Source: Endomychus coccineus
Taxonomy: Eukaryota; Arthropoda; Insecta; Coleoptera; Endomychidae
Direction of reading: 5' to 3'
DNA: 64,000 nucleotides
Assembly (NCBI GenBank): GCA_958510875.1
Contig: OY294068.1
Span: 32,964,297 to 33,028,296 of the forward strand
Each line of letters begins with the position of its first letter. The first letter of the stretch is position 1. The notes under the pieces were generated by a model that searched no databases, was not told the DNA's origin, and saw only the letters and a program-made list of their open reading frames with translations. Positions 10,646-23,398 of the stretch are shown in pieces. Position numbers and translations under genes: made by a program.

Positions 10646-11494
10646 AGTTAGTACTGGAGTTAGTTGTACGATATTTACCTTTGGACTTGGTCAAAGTATA
10701 TGAGTGGATCCTATGGAGCGCGGACGGAGCTTATAATGAAAAATAAAAATAACTTCTCGGAAACTAAAGGAGTTGAATTAATTAAACAGTCGGTAATAAT
10801 GCATCTGAATCGTAGCGGCGTAGCGGTCGGACGGCTGATTCTTCAATTCCTTTCGTGTGAAATCCGTTCTCCTTTTATACAGGTTTTTGGGCCAAAAGAA
10901 ATAAAACGTCAGAGGTGGTCTGAGATTCTGGCAGTCAGCGGTGAATTCTTCCTTATCTCCTAGTAGCTTCAACTTTTTCTACATAGGATGTACAAAACTT
11001 TGATGCCAGCCTCGTTGGTGTTATTTCTTATTACCCAGAGGAGTACAGTAATTTATAAGAAAGGAGGGCACTTCGTTACATTATTAATTAATTAATGAAG
11101 GATGATAAGTGAAACGTTGAATGTTATTGAACTATTGAATTATTTGAAGGTAGTGGCTCTAATTTGGTTAGTTCGTTGCATTCCAATTCCCTTCTATGTT
11201 TAGAAATTAAGTTATTGATCAAAGATTCTTCAGCAGTTCCATAAAAAAAAACTTTCAGGATGAGCAAATTAAATAATTGATTCATATAGTAAAATCAAAC
11301 ATTACTATGTTGATATTACTTTTTATTTGGCGTTATTACGCCATATTCAGACAGTATTCAAATACAGATACAAATAGTGTTTAATTTCACAATATGGATA
11401 ACATTTCACGTAGTAAATGTTGAGACGATTCAAATAATTGATTATTACAAAATGCAGAAACCATGCAGTAAAAATTGGTTGACTAAACACTTAC

Positions 11495-13097
11495 CTATCT
11501 ATCCAAAAGATTCTTCCATCAAAGACCGTCAATCCCATAGGATTTTCTAGAGACTGATTTAGCAAAATTTCATGCTGACTTCCATTATATCCGATTCTTT
11601 CGATGGTATTATCACTTGCATCACAAAAGTAAATATATTGATTTTCCGAATCCAGAGTCACATCCGAAATAGACGATGAACTATTAACAAGCAATCTACG
11701 ATTTTGACCTGCCATAGTTGCTATTTCAAGTCTCGGACCGCCAGCCCAAACCAATATACCCCTCACGGGATCCACTGTTACCGATGTGGGTTTACCTATC
11801 TCATTCGAAAGGAGAACATGCTGCCTGGATCCGTCTAATTTCGCTACGACTATCACCCCTCGTTTTGAATCACTCCAATACAGATTTTCGGCAATCCAAT
11901 CCACATCGATGCTCGTCAACCAATCGGTTGGTAAAGTATCCATAGCCTCTGGTTGTTCGATGATGAATGAACGTTGAGTACCATCTCTTTTGATTCTGGT
12001 GACAGTACAATGATCTGTGTCAGCCCACAAAATCATGTCTTTCTCAGCAATATAATCGATTGCGTTAGCCATTGAAACGCGTGAAATGGGTCCTAACACT
12101 TGAGTTTTGTTGTCACCATCTAACGGCAATCCCCGAATTTCCCAACCAACTGAATAAAACAAAAACTCCTGTACACCTATACATTTAAATGGATCTGCAG
12201 GATCTGTATGGTAACCTATAGCACATCTACAACTGTATGTAGAATTAGAGGTAGGTAAACAGAGATGGGCACATTTGCCTTTGTTTTCACCACAAGGATG
12301 GCTACCCTTTTGTTTGGACGGATCGTAAATCTTCAAAGATAACACGCCTCCGGTACCATTTCGAAGAACTACGTCATGTTCGCCTGTAGTTTTATTAGCT
12401 CTGTGAATAGATTGATCATCGTCGTCGGCGTAATATATGAATCCATCATAAACTGTAGCAGCCGAAACGGACACGGCTGGAGACAGCTTCAATTTCGAAT
12501 ATTTTCCGCTATTACTATCGATATCACAATAATGAACTTCGTATTCATCCACCCAATATAATCTCCTCGATTCGATGTCGATGCTCAAACATTTCGCCAC
12601 GTTATCGGTAATAACTATTATTGTTTTTCTATTTGTACCATCCATTGCACTGGTTTCGATTTTCTGATCTTCTCTTCTGTAAGTCTCATCAGATATCCAG
12701 TAGAGACGACCTTCGTTTGGATACACTGCGACCGACAGAATATTGATGTTCTGCAGGACGTTGGTGGAATATTCACCATTTAAATTGCACACAATTATCC
12801 CAGTTGAAGATGAAACGAATATGATATTGGACAGCCAATCTACAGCTAAGCCAGTGGGGTGTTGAAGACCAGTGTCGATTAGAGTTACGGATGGGCCCGA
12901 TGTTAGACCTGTCTTTTTGATTTCACTGGTTTGTGAATCGGCCCAATACAATGTGTTGTTATAAGCTAGATATTCCAGTTGGATAGGATTGTGCACTTGC
13001 GGCATGCTAATTGTTGGTATCGTATGATAATATGGCTGAAGGATATCAACTCCACGAATTTCACTCGCTCGACCAATCAGTAAAACCCGTTCGTTAA
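11495..13097 (-). CDS. LRP1: LRP1 exon w8: fourth propeller, EGF, most of fifth propeller
   Basis: The longest exon seen, 1,603 bases, phase 1 at the start (acceptor ttttccag) and phase 2 at the end (donor gtaagt). Order: propeller (VLLIGRASEIRGVDI, NTLYWADSQ, GLAVDWLSNIIFVSS, GRLYWISDE, RRLYWVDEYE, FIYYADDDD), EGF (HPCGENKGKCAHLC), then a second propeller (MILWADTDHC, IDVDWIAENLYWSDSKRG, ILVWAGG, YIYFCDASDN, RIFWID). The last blade is cut by the phase-2 intron inside the codon after WID, and w9 restores it in frame. Confidence 0.95.
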
Positions 13098-13289
13098 CTG
13101 GAAAAACAAATCGGTATGAACATGTTCCATTTATATGAAGCAGGCTAAGATCATGTGGTTACGTTAAATTTTAGTAATCCTATAACTGAAATTACGTTAA
13201 TTTTGTTTCATCTGGTGAAAATTTCATTTTGAATGCTTTTCAGTGTCATTTTAATTTAACATACAGAGTGTCACAAACTTTGAGAGACA

Positions 13290-14200
13290 GTGTGGCCCAA
13301 AATATGCAGAAAATTATTAAGGAAATTGTTATGGAAATGGATGATTATTCCTTTTTGTAGCATATGTCCATTTTTTTCGTTCGCAAAAACATGCATTTTG
13401 CATGTTCTGTCATACATGTTTATAGTTTACTTGGGAAACAGTCCCTTTTTCCGGGAGAGCACGGTCGGTGTCAATCCCTGAGGCAGAAGAGGCGAGTTTG
13501 CCGATGCAGGAACCTGTGCACTTCTTGTTTGGAAAATGGTCCGCTAGCAGCAGCTTCACCTGCACCATGTATACCGAGTGCAGACCAAAAATCACCTGAT
13601 CATCAAGCACGCTCGGTGTTTTGCCGGTGGTTTCTAAGCAATGATGCTGAGGGCCCCGATTTTGTTGCTACGTTCAGGCGAAATTGAGTTTTAAATTTAC
13701 ACAATACGCATGTGTGAGCCGAAAAAAATTCCTGAAGATGAGTTACTAAGTCCAGTTGTTTTACCGAACCGATTAACAGGCGCTGCTTCAATAAACTTTC
13801 TGCAGAAAACACTGTATGACCTTTTCGGCGACATTCCTTGGAACCATAGGCAACAAATCTGGTTTCAGCACGATGGTGCCCCGGTTCACTTTTCGTTTTC
13901 CGATTATTTCCACGGAGCTTTTAGACGAAGATGGATAATAAGATGGATAATCTGTATCATACCCTGCAAGATCTCCCGATTTGAAACCCCTTGATTTTGT
14001 CATCCCTTTTTTTCTTATGGGGATATTTGACAAATTCACGGTTCGATACGCCTGTAAACGACCTCGAGGAAATGCAGGAAATCCTAGGAGTTCGAATTTC
14101 CTTGCGGCGTTAATGTCATGGCAGCAATGAAATGGGGAAATATCATTTGGAGCAATTGCAAAATGTTTCGTATCTCCGAAACAGTCCATTTAGCGGACCC
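13290..14200 (+). pseudogene. Tc1/mariner-type transposase relic
   Basis: Plus strand, broken into several frames. RSVFCRWFL appears near 13610, then LSPVVLPNRLTGAASINFLQKTL near 13745-13805, IWFQHDGAPVHFS near 13857-13895, and SPDLKPLDF near 13970-14000. These are ordered blocks of an insect Tc1/mariner-like transposase (the FCRWF...HDGAPAHFS...SPDLNPLDF series). Much of the middle is deleted, and frameshifts occur between blocks. It lies in the intron between w7 and w8, antisense to LRP1. Confidence 0.7.
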
Positions 14201-14204
14201 ATAT

Positions 14205-14925
14205 GGTGATTTAACCCAACTTATTATACTAAATAGCATCCCTGAGTTATAGGTCTTCAGAGTGGGGTTGCAAATTTCGAATAAAAATCAATATTTCTGT
14301 ACACTTGGTAGGTACACTGTTTGAGTGCATCAATGGTATTAATTGATGGTAAGAGAAAGTCAACTGAAGCATTTTAAGGGGTTGATTGGGTTGATACACC
14401 CTTAAAACCCTACAATTTTTTTTCTGTTTGTGGATTTGAAAAACTATAATTTCATTTCATGGGAAATCTAATTCAAAAACCATTTTTAATCTAGTTATTT
14501 TCTGGAAAACTTTGTCGTTTTGGAGGAAAACTTGAATAACTAAAGCAATGTTAACAACGTTATTTAGGAAAACACTAAAAAGATAATAGTGAATTTAATT
14601 TGAAATTTGACAATTATCAAATATTGTTAATAACAATGAAATGATAAAACACACCAGAAGTATTTCTAGCAGTGTTTTAATACTTTTGACGATGTTTTTT
14701 TTCTACTTTGATTAGGCGAGAGAGAAACAAATTATTTATTAATGTTATTTTAAATGCTATCCAAACCCGAGTATAATTTTTTTACAACGCGCTTCTATTG
14801 TTCCAGGTTTTAATGTCGGAAGATCAAATCATACATCATCTAAATTTATATGTCATAGTGAACTCATTCAATTCTTTGTTTTTATTATTTTGCCTACAGA
14901 TATTGTTCGAAGAACATCGTGTGAG
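14205..14925. other. intron sequence, nothing recognised
   Basis: AT-rich, no long frame, no clear inverted or direct repeat. Confidence 0.4.
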
Positions 14926-14929
14926 CCAA

Positions 14930-16060
14930 CGGTGGAATGTTGGCAGAGATGGGCATTCGAATTTTTCTTGAAGGTTTAGAGGTTATAGGCATAGGGAAAG
15001 ACCTTACTATGTAAAGGGTTCCACAACTTCGCTGTTCAATAGAAAAATGAAGTCTGGTATGAAGAAGTTTGGCAGATCTCGAGCTTTAAATACGTTGAGC
15101 TCGTCTAGTCCGCTTATCTGGAATCTCTCGCGGTGGAACAACAGACGAGATTTCTGATGAACACCGACCACGGACATATCTATAGAAAAGGGAGAGATCT
15201 CCCACTTTTCTACGATGTTCTAGAATAGAAAGGTCAATGAACACGAAAGTGTGACATCAATCAAACGAATAGCTCCCTTCTGGACAGAATCCAAGAGCTT
15301 CAGCGTATGTTTGAGAGCCGAACTCCAAACATGTTAACAGTACTCAAGGACAAGTCGAATCTGTGCTTTGTAGATTATGAGGAGCTGCTGCGATGTAAAG
15401 TAGCTCTTGGCACGGAATAGAAAAGCAACTTTTTGTGAAGCGTATTTCGCAATGGACCTCACATGATTATCCCATGAGAGGGTTGGTGGTGATCCCGACC
15501 ATCATCATATTAGGGATTGTGGGATCCATCCTCCTGGAGAAAATGCTTTGGTTACATTAAACTCCATTAGATTATCAGATTCCCATTTTGAAATCTTTGC
15601 CAGATCTCCATAAATCGCGCCAACCTCTGTCTCCCTTCTCTGGCTTCATTGGATAGTATTGGGGCTATAGATGAGTAAGCGGTATGAAGTGTACCATCAT
15701 CTGCAAAGATGTGGACGGGATCGGTGGTCACTTCCAACAGATCGTTTATATGGAGCAGGAACAAAGTTGGTACCAAGACAGATCCCTGTGGAACACCAGC
15801 GTTGATAGTCATTGTATCGGAGGATACTTCGTCAATCACCACATGTAGTGATTTATTTGAGAGAAAACTTGATAGTTGAGGCGGCAAATCGTATGACGGA
15901 AGTTTCCCAAGAAGACTTTGCTGCCAGACTCGGTCAAATGCTTTGGAGATATCTAATGCTACAGCTAGAGATTCCCTATGGGTTTCAATAGATTTCTGCC
16001 ATACAGGCATACAGGCCTCCTGTTGGTCTTTACTGTCCAATGGAAACATGTCAAGTTAAT
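14930..16060 (-). pseudogene. LINE reverse transcriptase fragment
   Basis: On the minus strand, the frame 16049-15567 shows VALDISKAFDRVW, INAGVPQGSVLVPTLFLLHINDLL and FADDGTLHTAYSS, a LINE palm. Below 15560 broken frames continue the C-terminal region (about 15500-15300) and end near 14930. The N-terminal endonuclease is missing. It sits in the intron between w7 and w8. Confidence 0.78.
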
Positions 16061-16404
16061 ACGCCAAAATTTGAAAGTGTAAAAGGTCCAAAATTTTTGC
16101 TCAGTCTGATTGAGCAGTAGTTGCAGTAGCTTATGAAGTGTCGTGACATTATTATAAAATGTTTTCGTGGATTATGGTTTCATAAATCAGTATTATTGAG
16201 ATTTGCAAAAAGATCAGAAGAGCCTTATGGTCAAGATGAAGCCATCTTCAATTTAGTAAACTGTCATTTTAACTTGCAATCAGTAATACCGAAAAGACCA
16301 TTACCGTCGTTATCTATTCGCGATTTTGAGAATTTATTCAGAAAATCAATTGAATCAATTATCTAATTCCTACACCTAGTAATATTCAATATAAATATAC
16401 TCAC
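16061..16404. other. intron sequence, one unassigned ORF
   Basis: A 77-codon plus-strand frame (16133-16366) of unknown origin ends shortly before exon w7. I recognise no domain in it; it may be transposon debris. Confidence 0.35.
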
Positions 16405-17212
16405 CAACACAAGTTTTGTTATCTTCATTCAATCTCATCACATGTGGACAGTCACATTTATAACTATGATTTGTATGAAGTAAGCAAAGATGTGAGCACC
16501 CTCCGTTATTTTTTCCACAAGGATTTGGCACGTCGCGAGGCTGCCTGCTAGGATGCATGATCTGAATATCAAACGGCTGGGTAAAAGTTCTTTGAATGAT
16601 CGACACGTCGGCGCCAGTCCACTTGTTCGCTCTAACCACACTGTTAGTCCTCCAATCGGTCCAGTAGACATAATTTTCGAATAAACTTATCGCAAATGGA
16701 TGCGATAGCATCTCGTGATTTTTCATAACCTCGTGATGGTCTTTACCATCGTACGTTGTGGTGTGTATAGAATCTGACTTAGCATCTATCCAATAAATTC
16801 TTCGCAAATCATAATCCAAAGTTAAACCGTTCGGCCAGCCACCATCGCTTATTTGATCAACTCTGATGACGATTTTCCTGTCTAAGCCTGCCAATGTGCA
16901 TCTTTCGATTCGTGGTGCCGCGTTATCCCAATCGCTCCAGAACAAATAACCGTCTCTGGGATCTAAGGCAACAGCTCTAGGGCTTTCCATGTCACCAGCA
17001 ACTAGGGTACGTCGATAACTGCCATTTAATCTCGCAACTTCGATTTGGTCGAGATTGCTTTCCACCCAATATAAATTTTCGCCGATCCAATCGACAGCCA
17101 AACCTTCCGCTGTTGATAGACCTGTTTGGACGACAACTTCTATATTACATAGAGAACCCCCTACCACGGACCCTCTATAGATCTTATCATCAATTACATC
17201 TGTCCAAAACAC
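16405..17212 (-). CDS. LRP1: LRP1 exon w7: third propeller and EGF
   Basis: Starts in phase 0 (acceptor cttatag) and ends in phase 1 (donor gtgagt). It begins inside the propeller at [14 protein letters not shown]. Further blades are [36 protein letters not shown] and [17 protein letters not shown], followed by the [17 protein letters not shown]. All blade signatures are well kept. This is the first of four propellers between clusters II and III. Confidence 0.95.
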
Positions 17213-18255
17213 CTATAAGAAAATAAGAAAAATGACATAACTTCATAAAATTAACTTGGTGCGACCACCCTTAGCCGTAGCAGTGTTTTAAGGGTAGCTT
17301 TGCTTTCGTTTAAAATCAATTATAACATGTTCGAAATTCAGAATCAACTGAAATAGACAAAACGTTAAATTCCGAAATGCATCACATGTGTAAGTGCTGC
17401 AAGTTTTACAAGGACAAGGAAAATCAATCAATTAAAAAACAAACTTTCAAACAATCTAACCTACTATTCCAAAAAATATATAAATTAAAAAACCAACCTG
17501 CGAAAAATTTAACGAACTAACCTGCAATAACATTGCCGCTTGGAGTTCCGGACCTAAGCAATTGGATTCAAATGAATATGAGGCCAGGCTATATCAACTG
17601 TTAATTCGTTCGCCGCTAGGGCCCTGTTTTCAACGACCTGTTCATTCGCACAAGCACTCTCCATGGAATACATTTTCGATTTCAACGTCTCGTCTAACTC
17701 AGTGGACAACAGGAAACTAGCCTAGCCTAATGGATTTCGCCCTACACCAGTTTAGCGAGAGCATAGCCACCCGAAACTAACCGAGTATCGTCGATGGATC
17801 TTTAAGCTGGATGTAATCCTTAATAATTTTTTAATAGTTTTTCTGTGATTTGGAAGTATTATATAACGAAGATAGATGTCAAGCAAGTTTTCCATGGCTT
17901 CATTGAATTGCAAAGATTGCTGAAACGCGATATATTGTAGCTCGAAGCAACTTGAGTCGTTAAGACTTGAACAACTAATTTAAATCAGAATTAGATATTC
18001 CATCTCATCATTATTACTGAAGTCATAATTATTTTTTTGTGTCAGTTGATATTTCGTTGTGATAATGAAACTTTACAATAGAAGATCTGTTAGCAGTAAA
18101 AGTCACAGTCTGCGTTTTATTTCACCTTATCTTATTTGAAATGAATTTCCATTAAGTACTTGTCGAAACTATACATATTTAGTTCCTCAACTAAGATTGA
18201 TTTAATAATGTTATAATTGAAATGTGTTGACATTTTCTTAGAACTTTAAAGTAAC
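17213..18255. other. LRP1 intron w6/w7, unassigned first kilobase
   Basis: No protein match or repeat structure recognised between exon w7 and the Penelope-type repeat that starts near 18260. Confidence 0.4.
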
Positions 18256-18322
18256 TATTAAATACGAATTCTCGGAAAATAGGTCATACTAACACATATG
18301 CTTATTATTTCCGTCTACGTAG

Positions 18323-19960
18323 TCAGTGGCGGCTCGTGAACTTTTTAAGAGAGGAGGCTGGACATGAAACGTTCTTGTAAAAATATACTCTATTCAGCCA
18401 ATAAATTTAACCTTTGCACAGCGACCGTACCAGCTACTTCAGTGACAAAATTAATTGTTGCCAAGCAAGAACCAACGTGGAGGTGTAGAGTTTCTCTTGG
18501 CAAAAAAATTTTTTTGCTCGTTTTTTTTTCTTTGGATTTTTGACTTTTTTTTTTTTTTGAAATTTTTCATATTTTGTTTTTTTTTATATATTAACGGAAT
18601 TCTACGGTCTTTAGTTTGCGAAAAATGATGAATAATATTGTCATAAAATGTATCATTTTGTTTTAAGTGTTTTACTAAATCTTTTTCAATAGATATCAAA
18701 CTAACATTGTATAAACGATTTTGGCCATTGTACTTGGCATGTAAGTTTTAATTCGTTTGAGAGTAGAAAATGATCTCTCCACCGATGCCGACATGACAGG
18801 AATCGTGACTGTCAAACAAAGTAGTTTATAAAACTGAGGTAAAACTTGTTGCAAATCATTGTCTATCATATATTTTATCTTATCGGCGTGAATGTCGTAC
18901 TGGCCTAAAATATCTTTATCCGAGTAGGTATATAACCCATAATTCATTGTGCAGTGCTATTTTATCAAAAAATTTATATTTTAGAGCTACGTTATCTAAA
19001 AGTGTATTGGGAAACTCTTTTGGAAAAGATTTGAAAAATCTTCTATTCGTCAAGTCGAAAAACTTCAGTTCATGTAAATCGGTCAATCGAATCTCAATTT
19101 GATCTTTAATAGTATCTAAAATTTCATAAAAAAAGTTGTTTATAATGTAGTTTCTTGTCTACCAAATTTTATGTTTCCTCCTTCAACAATATTCTGTTTA
19201 CCGGTTAATTTAAACTTAATAAGTACTCGATGTAATATGTTCCTGCGATTTTTCATGTCTGTCTATACCAGGAGCTCAATTTTTCAAATCTCAATAACCC
19301 GAGTGCCCCCAACATGAAGTTGTATCAGATGTAAATAGCAAGCAATATAATTTATTGTGTATTTCAATTTTGAAACATACCTGTCATCGTCACCACTAAT
19401 CCTTTCAAATCCGGTAAAGGCCGTTTATTTTTAACAAAACACTTTTCTATCATATGTTAATCCACTAAATGGATTTTCTAAGAACACAGCAACTAAGTCA
19501 CTCATCATTTTAACGTTCACTGATTAGATAAATTATAACTTAACTACTTAACCCTACTTCGCCTCGCGGTACAAAAACAAGAACTAACGGAACACGACAC
19601 GTGTCGCATTCTTCTAGCGGAAGGGCGGTAGCAAGTAATCGTATTTCATTCGACCGACGATTCCGTACGAGAAGCTAGCCTACATAGGGTGTTGCCATAT
19701 TCGCTCTTTTACCCTATCTGGCAATTGAACTGCTTGGAAAACGGCAACTGTGTTGACCACACGTATCTAGCGTTTGGGATATATAGAGAATCTAGCCTCT
19801 GGCCACTGTTGCCAGATTAAAAATAACTACTGAGAACGGGGAATTAATTGTAAAATTTTAAGAATTATCAGAGAAACAGGAAATAAAATGGAGAATGATC
19901 ATTAAGATAAATTGGTGAGGAGGCTGAGCCTCCTTAGCCTCCTTCGAGGAGCCGCCATTG
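18323..19960 (-). mobile_element. hAT element, decayed, nested in PLE B
   Basis: Terminal inverted repeats: cagtggcggctcg at 18324, and cgaggagccgccattg ending at 19960. Flanks are ctacgtag and ctacgtac, an 8-base duplication with one mismatch. Minus-strand frames near 18700-19180 give the hAT transposase C-terminus: EILDTIKDQIEIRLTDLHEL, FPNTLLDNVALKYKFFDK, then after a break the dimerisation block QFYKLLCLTVTIPVMSASVERSFSTLKRIK. The N-terminal half is absent, so it cannot move by itself. Confidence 0.88.
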
Positions 19961-20476
19961 CTACGTACGTTTCGGTCTCATGGCCATCATCAGAAGATGT
20001 ATTATGTCTGAAACGGGATTTGTTAAAGCTAATTGTATCATCACAAAGCATCCTCATAGCACCAATTTCATTTAGAAATGCCCACGTCGCCGAAACGAAC
20101 AGAAATACGAAAATTGTGTGTGTCCTAGATATTAACTTTAGACATGATGCAGATGGAAAAATAAAAACTTCGTGGTTTACTAAAAAAAGTTTGGTCTCAA
20201 CGTCATCTTCACTTCCGTTGCACCAACAAGTAATAAAAAAGTGTTACAAACAGCCTTACAGTTCGCGCGGTTAAATTGTCCCACCCAGAGGACCGTCCCA
20301 AAAATCTAAAAATTGTTCGTAATACACTGGAAATGAATGGCTACCCAAAAATATTTTTCAATTCCATCATTAAAGAAAAAATAAACAAAATCTATAATGG
20401 AACGTCATATATAAATAACATAAACGATAATACAGATAATTTTATAACATAACCATACATTCCATTTCTATTAATA

Positions 20477-21415
20477 GTCGAGGAACTAAAGCAGAAAAGG
20501 TCGAAGAAAACATCGGATGAACCGATTTTGATAATTTTTTTTTAATCGATTCTAGAGGTAATTTAGAAAAAATGTTACCAATGTGCATGTTAGCATTTCT
20601 ACAGAGAAAAATGCATCTTTTTGAATTTTTTAATTTAAAATTCCTTTCCCGTTTCAGACTTCGTTTAATTGACCAATATAATTTAAAACGTTCGAGTTTT
20701 ACGATATGGTTATTTTTTTTCTTCAAAACTTATATTTTTTTGCATAACTAGTAATAAAAAACATTGCTATTAAAAATTTCAACATTTTTGCCGTTAAAAT
20801 AGAAAATATTTCACCATTTATTTTTTTCGGATTAGAAAAATTCAATCAAGTTTCATTGTAGTGCAAACGGTATTTTTTGAATTCTTTGTTGTCGATATCA
20901 CAGATCTGTTCACCATTCACCAGATGCATCGGTGATTGGTCCGAACTCCAGAAAAGTTATCAGCCATCCGAAAAACCCCCGAGAGAAGTATTTCAGAGAA
21001 TACTATAAAAATATCAGGAGAAGACGTAGATAATCAGGATATCCTGACCACCAGGACTATTGAGCGTCATGGTCATAACCGGTATGCTCAAGAGAACCTC
21101 CCTAACAGGTTTCATTCCTTTGCAGAGATATTTCTGCGAATTTACTGAGGACGACGATAGTAGCAGGATGTCCTTAGCTCCAGGTGGATCTTAATTCAAA
21201 TCTGGCACCGAAATCGTGATCAGCGACCCCAAAAACCCCCGAGTGAGAAATTTTAGCTATATTTGGCCACTTTTTCAATTTGATATTATCTCCTGAAAAT
21301 ACATTCAAAAAAGAACATTTTTCTAAATGAGTTTCTGAATCGATTAAAAAATTTATCAAAATCGGTTCATCTGATTTATTTTACTTTGTCTTTTTTTCTG
21401 CTTTATTTCCTCGAA
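20477..21415. mobile_element. MITE with gtcgaggaa ends and TA duplication
   Basis: It starts gtcgaggaactaaagcag and ends ctgctttatttcctcgaa, flanked by TA (20475-20476 and 21416-21417). The inverted arms continue inward with lower identity for about 100 bases, sharing gatgaaccgattttgataa. No transposase. It interrupts the coding part of PLE B between RT and GIY-YIG. It shares its ends with the element at 53651-55472. Confidence 0.82.
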
Positions 21416-22034
21416 TATAAGAAATGTTTAAAAAAGTATGATATAAATGTTGCGCATAAGCCTACTAACTGTGTTAGGAAATATTTTTCAAATCTAAAAC
21501 CTTCAATACCTAAAGATAAACAAACCCACATAGTATACAATTGTTTAGATTGTGATGGGACTTATACTGGAATCTCTAAACAATATTTACAAAAAAGAAT
21601 GTATGGCCATAAGTATAGTGCAAGAAACAAAAACTTCCACAGTCCTTGCTAAACACTGTTTTGATTATAACCATCAATTCGATTACAAAAATGTTTTAAC
21701 TAAGGAAACCAATTATTATAAAAGATCTATTCTGGAGATGATTCACATAAAACGTGACTCCAAATCTATGAAATAATAGAACAGACATTCAGTCATTAAG
21801 TCAGATTAATACTAATTTAATATACTAACTTAACCCTTGCAAACTCCTACATGCGTCTTTATAATGTTAAAGTATATTTTAGGTAGAATGCTCAAATAGC
21901 AATATGTCTCATTCGGTCTGACAACCTTTTTCTATTACCTCAGAAGTCCTTAACACCTGGTTCGAAAGTGGATACTTGAGCGTTATATTTTTGGTTTCAG
22001 TCGTATACAAACATTGCTTGACATGACTTCGTAT

Positions 22035-23169
22035 TTGGGCCATTGGGGATGAGATCCGACAGGATCAAGGTTCACAGCATTTCCGTGCCTTTCATGATTA
22101 AAACCGTGAATGGGCGGGAGAACGCTGGGGAAGTCCTCATATGATACCAGGGAATTCCATATGGCTTACCGAAGGCATCAAGACGGAAAAAAGTACGGTT
22201 GCTGGAATAGTCGAGAAAACGGACCAAGCGGAAAGAATTTCTTTGAACCTAGGGACGTTTGCGACAGATTTCCAAGCAAAAATAGTTGCAATTACAACAT
22301 GTGCTCAAATCATGAGGGAGAGAGCCTATGAGAATAGACAAATCACAATCATAGTGAGCAACCTGACAGTGCTTAAGGCACTGGAGTCATACACACTCAC
22401 CTCACAATGTGTACTTGATTGCGTCAAAGAACTAACGGCACTAGTAATGAACCCCAATAGAGTAGCACTCGTGTGGGAGTCTGGAGAAACCAACGGAGAA
22501 GGGACAGAAACTGCCGTCGCACTCGCTAAAGCGGGGGCGGAAAAACCACTGATTGGACCAGAGCCAACCTGTGGCATTTCTCATGCCACAGCGAAATCTG
22601 TAATCCAAAAATGGCTCGAGATAGAGCACCGCGCCTACTGGAGAGAACTGCCCCGTATGTCGCAATCCAAGCGACTGATGGTAAATCTCCAGCAGCAACG
22701 AGTGAAAAATCTGCTGACGTTCAGCAGACAAGAAATACGGAATCTTGTTGCATTCCTGACCGGATACGCCCCATGCAACAAACACCTCTACACGAGGGGA
22801 CTGGTAGATCAGCCCACTTGCAGGGGTTGCGGTGTGGAAGATGAGACACCTATGCATGTGCTGTGTCAGTGCACGGCATATACGGTTGGTCGTCGGACAT
22901 ACCGGAGACGATAAGACTACACCCGAGGAAATCAGAAGTCTCCCCGATATCAGGCTACTGAAATTCATAGAATATACCGGACTGATGAGGAGGTAGATAC
23001 AAGTGAGGGCACAATAGGACTATAATGACCGCAGTGCTGTGGGGCTCCCCTCAGGATGGAGAACCAACCTCACGGAGGAGGGGTTTTAGTCGGTAGGAAT
23101 CCGGCACACCCGGGGGCACGGGCACCCGAGGCGTCTATGCAAGATTTCCCCTCCTCTACGCAAAAAAAA
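22035..23169 (+). mobile_element. 5'-truncated LINE (R1/I-like) with RNase H, TSD
   Basis: Perfect 12-base duplication atgacttcgtat at 22023-22034 and 23170-23181, with a poly(A) run before the right copy. The frame 22141-22914 encodes a C-terminal part: an RNase H-like region, then FLTGYAPCNKHLYTRGLVDQ and the zinc-knuckle-like CRGCGVEDETPMHVLCQC typical of R1/I-type LINEs. Endonuclease and RT are lost to 5' truncation. The 3' UTR carries gaggggttttagtcggtagg. The clean duplication suggests a fairly recent insertion into PLE B. Confidence 0.88.
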
Positions 23170-23354
23170 ATGACTTCGTATATTATAAGAAAATTGCTAA
23201 GCAGTGGATTCATGTACTTAAAACATTAATAAACTTCGATTACTCGTGTTTCTGTTCGTTTCGGCGACGTGGGCATTTTTAATTGAAATTGGTCCGATAA
23301 GGACGCTTTATGCTGATACAATTAGTTTTAAGAAATACCGTTTTAGACATAATA

Positions 23355-23398
23355 CGTCTTCTGATGATGGTCATGAGAGCGAAACGTACGTAAAGACG
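23355..23398 (+). ncRNA. Hammerhead ribozyme motif of PLE B
   Basis: Folds as a hammerhead. Stem I is cgtctt (23355-23360) with aagacg (23393-23398). Core box ctgatga is 23361-23367. Stem II is ggtc (23369-23372) with gagc (23377-23380), one mismatch here, while the sister copies read gacc. Then gaaa (23381-23384), and stem III acg/cgt closing loop ta (23384-23391), with a at the cleavage position (23392). Hammerheads are known in terminal repeats of Penelope-like elements. An extra T sits between the core box and stem II. Activity is untested. Confidence 0.72.

Noticed and set aside
13364..13687. 107-codon ORF as a host gene
   Set aside because: It is the upstream part of a decayed Tc1/mariner transposase.
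22441..22968. 175-codon minus-strand ORF
   Set aside because: Shadow of the LINE RNase H/zinc-knuckle frame on the plus strand, which carries the recognisable motifs and a target duplication.
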